Notes under the pieces: generated by a model
The model's database searches: none
The model's input: only the letters and a program-made list of their open reading frames with translations
Told to the model about the DNA's origin: nothing
Assembly: GCA_013398295.1 (NCBI GenBank)
Contig: VZSF01001071.1
Coordinates: 609,829 to 673,828 of the forward strand
DNA length: 64,000 bases
DNA from: Chionis minor
Lineage: Eukaryota > Chordata > Aves > Charadriiformes > Chionididae
Direction: 5' to 3'
Position numbers and translations under genes: made by a program
Shown here: one piece after another, positions 21,951 through 32,118 of the stretch
Layout: each line of letters begins with the position of its first letter
Position numbering within the stretch: the stretch's first letter is position 1

Positions 21951-24900
21951 GCTCCTCGGTCTCATTTTTGGCTTTGAGCATCAGTGCAGAATTACGTGTA
22001 AGATTTGCTTTTGAGCAGTCACTCAAGATAGTACATGCCAGCCGACTGGATCTGTGGACAATTGGATTTGCCTTGCCTAGTTATTGCAATTGGGCTTTAT
22101 TTCCCTCCTGGCCTTGCCAGAGGTGCACTGGATGTGAGTTCACTGCCCTCGCAGGTCTTGTCAATCCAGCCTGCTTGCTCTCCCATGCCTGTCAGCTCCC
22201 CTGTTGCTTCTAATTAAATACTCCTCTGCAAACCTTTCAGCCTGCAGCACCAGCAGCCTGGATCTGCTCTGTGTGCAGTGCAGTCTCTCATTTCTGTATC
22301 GCTTGCCTTTATCCCAAAAGATCCCTCAGTTCCTCACATACCTAAATTTCTCCTCTCTGCTGCCTTATCCATCCATGCACTGAAACACTGGGTCTGACAT
22401 GAACTTCTCTCTTGCACCGTAGCTGAGCCCTGAAAATCCCACCTTCATCCCTGGTGCCCACAATGACCACAGCCACCACCGGCTGCTCTCCTGCACCCCC
22501 AAGCAATCTGCACATCTCATGAGGTCTGCTCCTTGGGTGGACCTGCTGCTTCCCTGCTCTGTCTGAGCCACTTTGCCAGCCTCATCCCTCTGTGTCCTCA
22601 GCCCTTTGGTCTGCACAGACACACAGACACAGACACAGACACACACACAACCTGCCCCAGGCAGACGGCCACACACGTTGCGTGCTGGGCAGTTTATGGG
22701 GTAGCCCCCACCTTGCAGCTAGACTGCTACCTGCATCCCGAGCTTAAAAATCTGGTAGTTTTAGGGCACTTCTATTAGCTTAGTATCTCCTCCAGTTAAA
22801 TAAATCTCCTCTTACTTTTGCTCTATCAGCTCCCTGCCTGGCTTGTGCATCCATTCATTTGTTAAGGGTATTAGATTCACCTTAGGCAAGGAATGTCTTT
22901 CTGTTATCCCCTTCCCTGAAATCACACTCAAGGCAGACTAAGGTAAAAGGCAAATTATTTATTCATAATAAATATATGTAATTTACAATTTATGTAATTT
23001 ATAATAAAAGGTAAGTATTTATTGATGAAATCCATACTAATTAAGCTGTAAATGTTTCTAAAAGACTTCACAAAGATAAAGAAAAGAAAAAGCCTCACCC
23101 AAACTCTATGTCTAATCTACTTACACAGCAGTTATTTCAGGAAAGCCTCCTTTTTTCTTGCTTAGCTGATGTGTTCTCACTTCTACCAGGGTGGTTGTCA
23201 GAGCCCCAGGACATGTGTCAGCTGCTCCTACTCGATAGCTTCCATCAGGGAAACTCATATATAGAAAAAATCTCCTGCTAGGGAGTTTCCATCAGAGGAG
23301 TCTTGAAGTACCGATAAAGAGATTCACATTTCAGATTGTCCCTTTCTCTCCTCTTTTTTCTCAGAGGGCTGTTAGATCTTACTGCCAACCTCCCTTCTGT
23401 AGTCTTTTGGGGGACCCTGTAGGTCCAGTCTCTCACCCAAAATCCACCCTGTCCATTTGTGACCCAGAAGACCATCTGGATGCTCTTGCTGAAAACGAAG
23501 TTTATTGCCTGTCCTTAGATATGTCATTCTTTCTGTTTATCTAGGAGCCACCTCCTTGACTTAGCTGGCTAATGAACAGCTCTTGGCTTCAAGGAGGGGT
23601 AAAATTCTCCTCTTTTCCTCTGTGATTGCTTGAGATGATCCTGTGTGAAATGTATCTTTCACTGTACCTTCCTTTCTACATTGATCCTTGTGTTAAAAAA
23701 CAGCTAATAGGAGCATCTACCAATGATAATTGCACAGGTTTTTCCTGGCCCTTAACTGAGGGCGGGCAGCATGGTGGTTAGCAGCTTTCAGATCACTGGT
23801 CTCCAGCCTTTTTCTCTTAGACATTCCATTACATCTTGAAAGTTTTGTTTGGATAATTTGGAGACAAGTCTGAATACTGGCTTTCTTGCCAGGCCCATGG
23901 ATGCTGAGTTTTCTCAATTACACATGCACGTCTAGTTTCCTGAAGGTCTTATCTGGCTGGAGAAATGAGGAGCACAAAATAGCTTTAGTGTTAGTTGTTA
24001 GTTCATTGTGAAAAGCCTGAGCAAAGTACCTCAGCCTCTGTGCTTGTAGTGGTCTCCCCCGAGGGCAGGGACCCAAGGGCATTTCATAAACCGTTTTTTC
24101 ATTGCCCAAATCCTGTCCTTCAGCAGATAGCGTTGGGCCACAAGCCATCACCTATGGTGCTCAGCAGGGCTTTAAATTTGCCCAGGCTCCAAGTTCTTTA
24201 TCCTCGTTTGACTCCTCTAACTCACAGGTTCCACAAAGGAAGGAATGCTTCAACAGGCATAGGTATTTTCTTGTGGTTTGGGGTTTCTAAAGGCAAGGAT
24301 GTTTGGGCCATAGCAAAACACAGTCAAGAGGGCTCTTCTCTTTGCAGTATCTTGGGCTGTGATGTTTCTCTGCAAAATGGGGAGATCAGCTTCAATCGGG
24401 AGAACAGCTGTTGCTTGATCCCATGCAGAAAACTTTTATGTCAGACAGTTGCTTTGTACAGAAAACCGAAACCTCCTCAGATTGCAAAAAGTCTGATGTT
24501 AGCAAGTGTACCTCATCTCTCCCCTCCATGAGGGAAGAGGATCTCAAATGAGGAGTTCTCCTTTAGGAGCACGTGTTTACTGCGTCTGGGGCTTTGCTGA
24601 ACCCCAATATCCAGTTTGCCCGCTTCCAGCCTTTAGTGCTCCTAAGCTCAACAGATATTATTATCTTTATTTCCTGGGGGAATAATTTCAGGCACTGCAG
24701 GGATGGGTATGATATCAGTGTGAGCAAATGTCCCTCTTCCCCCAGCCGCCACGCTACCATCTCGCAACAGTGGGGTAAGTCTTGCTCCTTGGGAGCCCAG
24801 CCTGGGGGGTCACGCTTCCCACGGACCCTGGTGCAGTGGGGCTAGATAAAAGGTGACTGCTGGGGCACAGCTGGTTGCTATAGTAAGGGATCCAGATGGA

Positions 24901-26349
24901 CGCTGGCACACTGCCCTGAAGATACCGTGGGCTACTGTGAACACAGAGCTCACGCTCCCATGCCATGGCTTGAGTTTGCAAATTGGCTCCCATTTACAGC
25001 ACATGGGAAATACCGCACTGGGTAACTGGAAGTCCAGAGCACTGAAATCTGGAGCCTACGTTTCCTCCTGTGGACAATCCACCTGTACAAATAAATTAAT
25101 TTCAAATCATGAAGCCAGTGAGGTCCAGAATATGAGATAAGATGCAATCATGTACCATTGACCCATCATCACTCTCACTGAGGCAGATTAAAAGCTTCTT
25201 TTTTGTGCATCTATAAATGCCATGTAGTTCTGGGGTTTAGGCTAAAATTTTCTGTGCTCCATCTCTAGAATTTGTTGGCAGATACAGAGGAGGAATTGCT
25301 TGCCACGATTAAACAGGCAACAATATTGAAACCTTCCTTTCAAAATACTACTAGCTGCGGGTCAGCTGAGAGAAGAAATTGGGAGTTCAGCAAGGAAATA
25401 GACGCTAATGAGAAAATAATTATTATTTGGAATCTTTTAGTGATGAGTGGTTTTGATTTGATTGAATTATAGCCTCATAGGAGGAAAAATGTCGCTGTCT
25501 GTGAACACAGCCCATTTTCTCACAGGCCGTTTTCATTAGGCCTGCAAACATGGGCTGCCCTGGAAGCTGCGGTGCGTGTAGATGACTGTGTGATGCAGAG
25601 CAGTTGAGCGCAAAAAAGGCTGAGAAACTGGTAAATGAAGCACAGGCCCCACAAAAAGTGAGACAGAAAGCCATCAGAAACTTAAAGGGAAGAAGAAATA
25701 CAGTGTAAGGAAGAGAGAGTTAAAAAAGGAGCGATGCATAACTAGCACAGTATTTACATAGTGTTTAAGGTCAAAGCATCCTTAATTTATAGGTTCTGAG
25801 GTGTATCAATATATCTCTGGTATTGCTCAGGAAAATTCAGTGACACACCGCCAACAGCAGACAATGTACCAGAAAAATTTTGCTAGTTCCAGTCATCAAA
25901 TTCAGTTCTTTTGGCTTTTCATCCTAGTTTGAAATGCAGACTTAGGAGTGGACTGTGATTTCTTTTCTGATCAGGTGTTGATGTTTCTGTGGTAGGCAAC
26001 TGGGAACTCAAAACCTCCCTGCTACAAAATGGCTGATAACAAGTTGGCTTCTTGTGCACAGAGATCAGAGAATTGCTATTAAAACACACAGATAGTACTC
26101 ACTCACCTTTAAAAGGCAGCACTTTCATATGTTGACACAACAACCAGCTGCTGTTGTCAGCAGAAACTGTTTAGAAATGACTTTGGGCTCTACGCCTTGA
26201 GATGTATATCTACGGGGACATGACAAGTAATTACTCATTAACAAACCTTTACTTTCCACTGCCCTCTGCATCTTGCAATTTCTGCCCACAGCAGAATAGT
26301 CCCCAAAAGCTGAACTCCCTGCCCAACCTGTAACCCAGCACTCACATCA
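21951..26349. other. Non-coding stretch upstream of the receptor exon
   Basis: No exon could be supported. If the receptor transcript has 5' untranslated exons, as the splice acceptor at 26368 implies, they may lie here or further left, but none can be recognised by eye. The region holds a CA-type microsatellite at 22616-22650 and an AT-rich patch at 22945-23020. The 178-codon plus-strand frame at 23995-24531 has no recognisable domain. Confidence 0.45.
22616..22650. repeat. (CA)n / ACACAG microsatellite
   Basis: ACACAG units repeated four or five times pass into a short pure (CA)n run. Low complexity only. Confidence 0.85.
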
Positions 26350-26368
26350 CTCCTTTTTACTTTTGCAG
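26350..26368 (+). promoter_or_regulatory. Splice acceptor of the receptor coding exon
   Basis: A pyrimidine-rich tract (CTCCTTTTTACTTTTGCAG) ends in CAG at 26366-26368, 26 bases before the receptor start codon. This is a good match to a vertebrate 3' splice site. Leukotriene receptor genes usually have non-coding 5' exons spliced to a single coding exon, so a functional acceptor here fits. The exon would begin at 26369. Confidence 0.65.
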
Positions 26369-26394
26369 AGAGACAGAAAGCCTGGCTCCAGACT

Positions 26395-27327
26395 ATGAAT
26401 ATTTCTGAGATGGTGCTAGATGCCAACTCTACTAACAGCTCCTTCAAATGTACGATTGACGGCTTCAAGCAAGTCATTTATCCCACCATGTATCTCCTTA
26501 TCTTCTTCCTGGGTGCTGTTGGAAATAGCCTCTCCATTTATGTTTTCTTCCAGCCTTCGCAGAGGAAGACCTCAGTAAACATTTACATGCAGAACTTAGC
26601 TGTTTCGGATCTCATGTTTGTGAGCACTTTGCCCTTTCGGGCCACCTATTTCCTGTTGGGATCACGTTGGGTATTTGGTGATATCACCTGCAGGGTCATG
26701 ACTTACACCTTGTACGTGAACATGTACTGCAGCATTTATTTTCTTACCGTGCTCAGCGTGGTTCGTTTCATAGCCATCGTCTACCCCTTCAAGAACTGGA
26801 AAGTAACCAACATGAAGTATGCCAGGATAATATGCGCAGCCATATGGGTCTTCGTGCTGGCAGCCTCCAGCCCTCTGTTATACAAGGGAATCGCTGGGTA
26901 CAGCGACCCAGCCAAGTGCTTGGATCTCCACCCCTCCAACACGCACAGGCTCCTGGTGATGAACAGCTTTGTCCTCATCGTGGGCTTCATCCTGCCATTT
27001 TGCACAATTATTGTCTGCTACGTTTTTGCAATCAAAGCGTTGCTCACGTCCAGGAGTCCGCAGTGCAAGAAGGCGGTCTGTCACAAGAAGGCGCTGTCAA
27101 CCATCATCATCACTCTCATCCTCTTCCTCCTCTGTTTCCTGCCCTACCACATACTGCGAACTGTCCACCTGATGCGCAGCAGCTGCAGCCAGGCCAACCT
27201 GCCCGTGCACAAAGCACTGGTGGTCACTCTCTGCCTCGCTGCCATGAACAGCTGCCTCGATCCCATCCTCTATTACTTCGCGGCCGAAAATTTCAAAGCG
27301 AGAATCAGGAGTTTGTACCGCAGGTAG
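26395..27327 (+). CDS. CYSLTR2: Cysteinyl leukotriene receptor 2-like G-protein-coupled receptor
   Basis: Rhodopsin-class plasma-membrane receptor; family members bind cysteinyl leukotrienes and signal mainly through Gq to calcium in inflammatory and vascular cells. The 310-residue single-exon frame has seven hydrophobic helices. It shows three N-glycosylation sequons (N2, N11, N14), GNSLSIYV in helix 1 (N44), LAVSDL in helix 2 (D72) and C99/C175 for the conserved extracellular disulphide. VRFIAIVYP replaces the DRY box, as in leukotriene and P2Y-like receptors. Helix 6 has CFLPYH (P250) and helix 7 has DPILYY. The segments LYVNMYCSIYFLTVLSVVRF and CFLPYHILRTVHL resemble CYSLTR2 more than CYSLTR1; the subtype is by recall, not alignment. 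The start ATG has A at -3 and follows a splice acceptor; Met6 (G at -3 and +4) is an alternative start. The frame ends just after helix 8 (SLYRR), giving a tail roughly 25-35 residues shorter than in mammals. The nearest downstream AATAAA seen is at 29566. No break is visible and the gene looks functional. Confidence 0.93.
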   Translation: MNISEMVLDANSTNSSFKCTIDGFKQVIYPTMYLLIFFLGAVGNSLSIYVFFQPSQRKTSVNIYMQNLAVSDLMFVSTLPFRATYFLLGSRWVFGDITCRVMTYTLYVNMYCSIYFLTVLSVVRFIAIVYPFKNWKVTNMKYARIICAAIWVFVLAASSPLLYKGIAGYSDPAKCLDLHPSNTHRLLVMNSFVLIVGFILPFCTIIVCYVFAIKALLTSRSPQCKKAVCHKKALSTIIITLILFLLCFLPYHILRTVHLMRSSCSQANLPVHKALVVTLCLAAMNSCLDPILYYFAAENFKARIRSLYRR

Positions 27328-27330
27328 CTG

Positions 27331-30300
27331 CTGCGGAATTGCAAAATGATATATATAGGCGGTTCCAATGGGACATCCAGACCGGGTCCATACTGTTCAG
27401 TGACGGAGGCTGCGTGGTGCTAGCCAGCCTGCAGCCATGCCGCTCAGTGCCAGGCACCTCTAGAGCAGAAGTGTCACGGAGAGAGCTTGTTGGGGATGGC
27501 CAAAACCGAGGCAGGGTGATTAGCAGTGTAGATATACCTCAGGTATTCATCCTGCCCAGGACGAGGGATCGAAAGGGATTTACGTTGCTACTGGAGTCCA
27601 TTTATTTCACTTCACAATACTCAAACAGTGACTTGAAGGGAAACCGCTCGCCCGACCACCTCAGTGTCTGCGTCTGAACCTCTGTGTGCTCCATTTCCTC
27701 ATGCGCGCAGAGGTGCAAGGTTCAGATGCTGTGATACCCAACAGCTTCGTAGCACCCTGTCAGCTCCCTTTGCGAACACTGGCCAAAGGTCTGCACGTAA
27801 CAGAAATGTAAAGCACCACTGGTACTTTCTGCCGAGGCTGACAAAGCAGGCAGAGAGCCAAACAGGACCCGGCACCGGCTCAGGCTGTTCAGAAGACATT
27901 AACATTTCTAAATTTTCCACTGCGAGGCAGCCACCGAGGTGCTTTGCTTAACGTTTCACTGATTGTCAAGTGAGATAATGATTTCGAGTAAATGGTGTCA
28001 GCACGGAGCACGATGATTAAGACGAGTGGTGGCAGCGAGGGCAGCACGCAGGCGCGTGGAGCACTGGGATGCACCCTGCAGCTCCTGGCGCGTGCGCCGG
28101 TTCCTCCGAGGTCGTTGCAGCGCTTGTTTTTACGGTCCATTCTGAAAGCCGAGGTTAGGCAGCTCAGTTCCCATGCAGGGATCCAAAGACAAACTTTTAA
28201 AATTATTTTGGTCCAAATGGGGAGCGAGGGAGTGGTTTCCTCCACACAGGTAAACAATTCTGACAGCAACCTGCTGCCAAAAGGCATCCCTAATCCCTCA
28301 CCTCCTGCCTGCTCCAAGGAAAAAACTGGTCCTTTTTTTTCATAGGATTAATTTCCAGTTGTTTTGAACTCCCTGGCATCAAACATGCACCAACGCAATG
28401 GGGAAGCACTAAGCCAAGCACAGCAGCAAAGAGGGGAGCAGAATAGGAGGAGCGCTGATTTAGAAAGCAAGGGAGCTACACCTATGTGCTCTTTGGAAAA
28501 TCTCAGCAAATGGCTGCCTGCACTTTTAAGTCCCTGAATATTTTCTAGAACACATTTCCTAGAAATCAGACCGCTTGCAATTAAGTGAAAACAGGCTCCA
28601 AACCCAGTTTGACCACATTTAGATTTTGTTTTTAATTATCTCATTTTTTAATTAAAAAAAAAAAAAAGACAAGAAGTCTTGTCCTATCTTCCAGGAAAGC
28701 AGCCTGTCTCATATGAAAACTAGCAAAAATGCTGAAAGCCTTCCCGTCCTGTGAAATCCACCCAAAGGAAGGTTTCTGTCAGTGAAGATACTTTCTCAAT
28801 GCTCTGAACTTTTTTTGAGGAAGCACTCTATAAGATGAACATTATTGCTCCCAAACAAAAATAACTGCAGCTAGCTATTTTCAGCTCTTTCTGAAATATG
28901 CAGAAAACAAGTCATTACTGGTCAGGTGGAAAAGGACTTGGGAAATCACTGGGAAAGTCACGTTTTTCTTGGCTATCTAAGGGTTACCTTCAGTTGCAGA
29001 GTCAAGCTATTTCAGTCACTTTATGATGCCTTTGATGGAAGCACAGAGTTTTACCATAAGTCTTCACTAAAGTTCATGCTCCAAATCCTCATTTCAACAA
29101 CTCACTGGAACACTTGACAGCCGGCCTAATGATGCCACGTGAACTACTGCAGTGCTTGGTCCCACGCTATTGAAGGAAAAGGGAATATTACCACTAGTTT
29201 TCAATGGGAACGGGATCGAGATGGTAGCCTGTGCAGACGGATAGCGGACAAATAATTGTAAGGAAGGGGACGAACCCTTTTTCTGCAGTCTTTTCCTGTC
29301 AGGAGTAGACCTGAGCAGGGACAACTGACAATCTTGGAGCCTCTGACAAGATACTGTGCACCTTAAATACTACGAGGCAATGGAAAAAAATTAGCCACAG
29401 TCTAATCTCACTAATATATTTTTGTCTGTATCCATCCAAATGCACCCTATTATGAGATAATTTTGCATCTAGAGGATATATGTATCTCACTTATGAGGTC
29501 ACTTTTTTTTATTGACCATGTTACAACTTTGTTAGCAATTGAATTAACTGTCAAACTTGTGTTTTAATAAACTAGATTTACTAGTTGCTGAAGATATGTT
29601 TTTTATTGATTGCACAGCTAGCAAGGAATCTCCTCAGAGTACAGGGGGAAAAAAGACCAAGAAACAGATACTGAGTTTCTGTAAGTGGTCCATGATTTCA
29701 CAGGAGAGAATTGTCTTTGGAGGTGTGAAAGCATCCTGCTGCCTTCTTCACTTCACCAGCAAAATAATGGGGAACATCAGTCAAAATCTGGAGTGCACAT
29801 AAAGTAATAGATTTTTTTAAAATTATGATTTATTTGCGAAAGGATTCAAGGCCATCTTTGTCCTCACATGCAGCTTTAAGAACACTTACATAACGTGCCA
29901 CATTCCCCTTTACTGCCATTTCTCTATTTTGTATCCTTCCATGTCCCTACTCACGGAGTTGAAGACCAAGGTTCTTCACTGTGGAAGTGTCATAGTAAAA
30001 AATGTAGTAAAAAAATGACACCATATTTATTCTGAAAAATTAAGCTCCTGACAGTTACATTACTAGCAATACCTCAAGCTCCCTCAAGGGACCACACACA
30101 CCCCTTAAAAAGTATTGCGATATATTTCCTCAGTTTTCCAGGAGAATTCCAGGAATTCTTAGATTCCAAAATGTAAGAATAGCTGTGCACATAGAAAGTT
30201 AAACCAAAAGTAAACTTTTGAGCTTGAAGGAGACATAAGAGCAGGAGGTGGAGTCTTTAAATGACTGGCACCCATAAGCGACAGCAAATGTTCAATCTTC

Positions 30301-31528
30301 ATATGCGTGTTTTCCTGTCATTCAGGGAAGCTCTGGTATTTCTAGGCAAAAGTAATTTTTCAGTCCAAAACTGCACCAGAAACAGAGAGAGATTTTATAA
30401 AGTAATCTTGCCACAGCCTAAACCACTTGACCCTCAGTGCAAGGAAATCCCACTTTTCACATTTGCTTCTTAGCCCTGGTTTAGGCCCATGTGTGTCTAC
30501 GATTGTCTGGTGGAGTGGTGTCACAGCAGGCAGGGGAGCATCACATCTTTATTTTAAGCAATGCATTATCCTATTCATTTTCATGCTATATTCTCTGCCT
30601 TCCTCAACATACGTCTTGTAACCGTAGCTTACATTTTGCTTTAACGCCTAAGAGTGTCTGGAGAAAGGGGTGCACACTTTGCTGCTCAGCATCTCCTTCT
30701 GAGGTGCGTGTTCCTCTATGCTACAACATGTTGTGCTGACAGCAGAGCAGGCATCAGACTTTTCCCCCGTCTTAGGGCTGTTGATGCTTCTCTTGGTCCT
30801 TTGGGATGGGCAAGTAGAAATGACCTGCTGCCCCTCCAGCTGATACGAGCAGAAATAAGATCCATCCAAAATAACCAAGTGTAATTGCAATCAGGAGGAA
30901 TCGGATGCTGTTTCAATAGTGATACCATCCCTGGGCTAATGTTTTGATTTCCTTCATCATATCTGAGCCAGTTTAAATGACAGCCTATTTAAAAGACAGT
31001 GTAAATGAAGTGCAAGCACAGATTCCCTGAGAGAGTTCACTATTGTTCGAGGCGCTTCAGCTTTCTGGCCATCGCGCCGATGGTGACCTACCAGACGATA
31101 TGACTGTCCCCACGTGGCTATGCACTCCTGTACCTCTCACACAGTTGTGTTGTGTGTATACACAAATCTTCCTGGACATCTGCAATGACAAGCAATATAT
31201 TTAATTGCATGCAGCTGATGTTATGTAGTTACATCCGTTCGTCCACCGGTCAACAGCTTAAGGAGGCCAAAGAAATTAAATAGCTTCCTTTGTCCCAAAT
31301 TCCCTTTTCAACTTTCAGAAAAACTGGCTGGATTTCCACCACTGCTTCCCCTCCTTTTGATTTCACAGCTGAAAGGATAAAGCTGCCTAACACAGGGGCC
31401 AAAGCCTGGTCACTCAAGTCCCATTTCTGCTCACAGGAACAAAATTTGAGCCTTTATTTTTGAAGCTGAGAAATAAAGCTTTGGACCTTGGTCCACCACC
31501 CATATTGCCTCACGTAGGGCTTGAATGC
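27331..31528. other. Receptor 3' flank (probable 3' UTR, then non-coding)
   Basis: The first part is probably 3' untranslated sequence of the receptor mRNA, but its end cannot be fixed. AATAAA occurs at 29566-29571, and an A14 run at 28654-28667 is preceded by ATTAAA overlapping the run itself. A CpG-rich patch lies at about 27990-28160. The long frame at 26832-27677 overlaps the receptor in another phase and is a shadow. No other exon is supported. Confidence 0.45.
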
Positions 31529-32113
31529 TGTTGTCGTTTAACCCCAACAACTAGGACCACGCAGCCACTCATTCACCCCACCTAGTCTAGATGGTGGAGA
31601 GATTTGGAAGAGTAAAAGTGAGAAAAAACTCATCGGTTGGTATAAAGACGGTTTAATAATTAAAGCAAAAGCTACCACACGAGCAAAGAAAATCAAGGAA
31701 TTCATTCACTGCTGCCCATCGGCAGGCAGATATTCAGCCATGTCCAGGAAAGCAGGGCTCCATCATGCATAATGAATGGTTACTTGGGAAGACAAACACC
31801 CTAAGTCCAAATATCTCCCGTCTTCCTTCTTCTTCCCCCAGATTTGTATGCTGAGCATGACATCATATGGCATGGAATATCCCTTTGGTCAGTTGGGGTC
31901 AGCTGTCCTGGCTGCGTCTCCTCCCAACTTTTTGTGCACCCCCAGCCTACTCACTGGTGGAATGGTGCGCGAAGCAGAAAAGACCTTGAGTGCTTAGCAA
32001 CAACCAAACCCACCAGTGTGCTATCAACACTACTGCTCATACCAAATCCAAAACACAGCACTACACCAGCTGCTAGCAAGAAAGTTAACTCCATCCCAGC
32101 TGAAACCATGGCA
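31529..32113 (-). mobile_element. Solo LTR of an endogenous retrovirus, flanked by a perfect 5-bp duplication
   Basis: The element begins TGTTGTCG and ends ATGGCA on the plus strand; on the minus strand it starts TGCCATGGTTTCAGCTGGGA, a mutated form of the avian LTR opening TGTCCTGGTTTCAGC. AATGC flanks it on both sides (31524-31528 and 32114-32118), a perfect 5-bp target-site duplication. Five bases fit ERVL-type integrases better than the 4 bp of gammaretrovirus-like or the 6 bp of alpha/betaretrovirus-like elements. The minus orientation is inferred from the promoter end: a degraded TATA-like stretch lies near 31840-31850. No internal genes remain, so this is a recombination-derived solo LTR. 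A second copy lies at 37321. Confidence 0.88.
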
Positions 32114-32118
32114 AATGC

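Noticed and set aside
23995..24531. 178-codon plus-strand frame as an upstream gene
   Set aside because: No recognisable domain, no Kozak or splice support, and Pro/Ser-rich composition typical of chance frames in this window.
26832..27677. 281-codon frame overlapping the receptor in another phase
   Set aside because: It is a shadow of the GC-richer receptor coding sequence. It is rich in Pro, His and Ser and matches no family.
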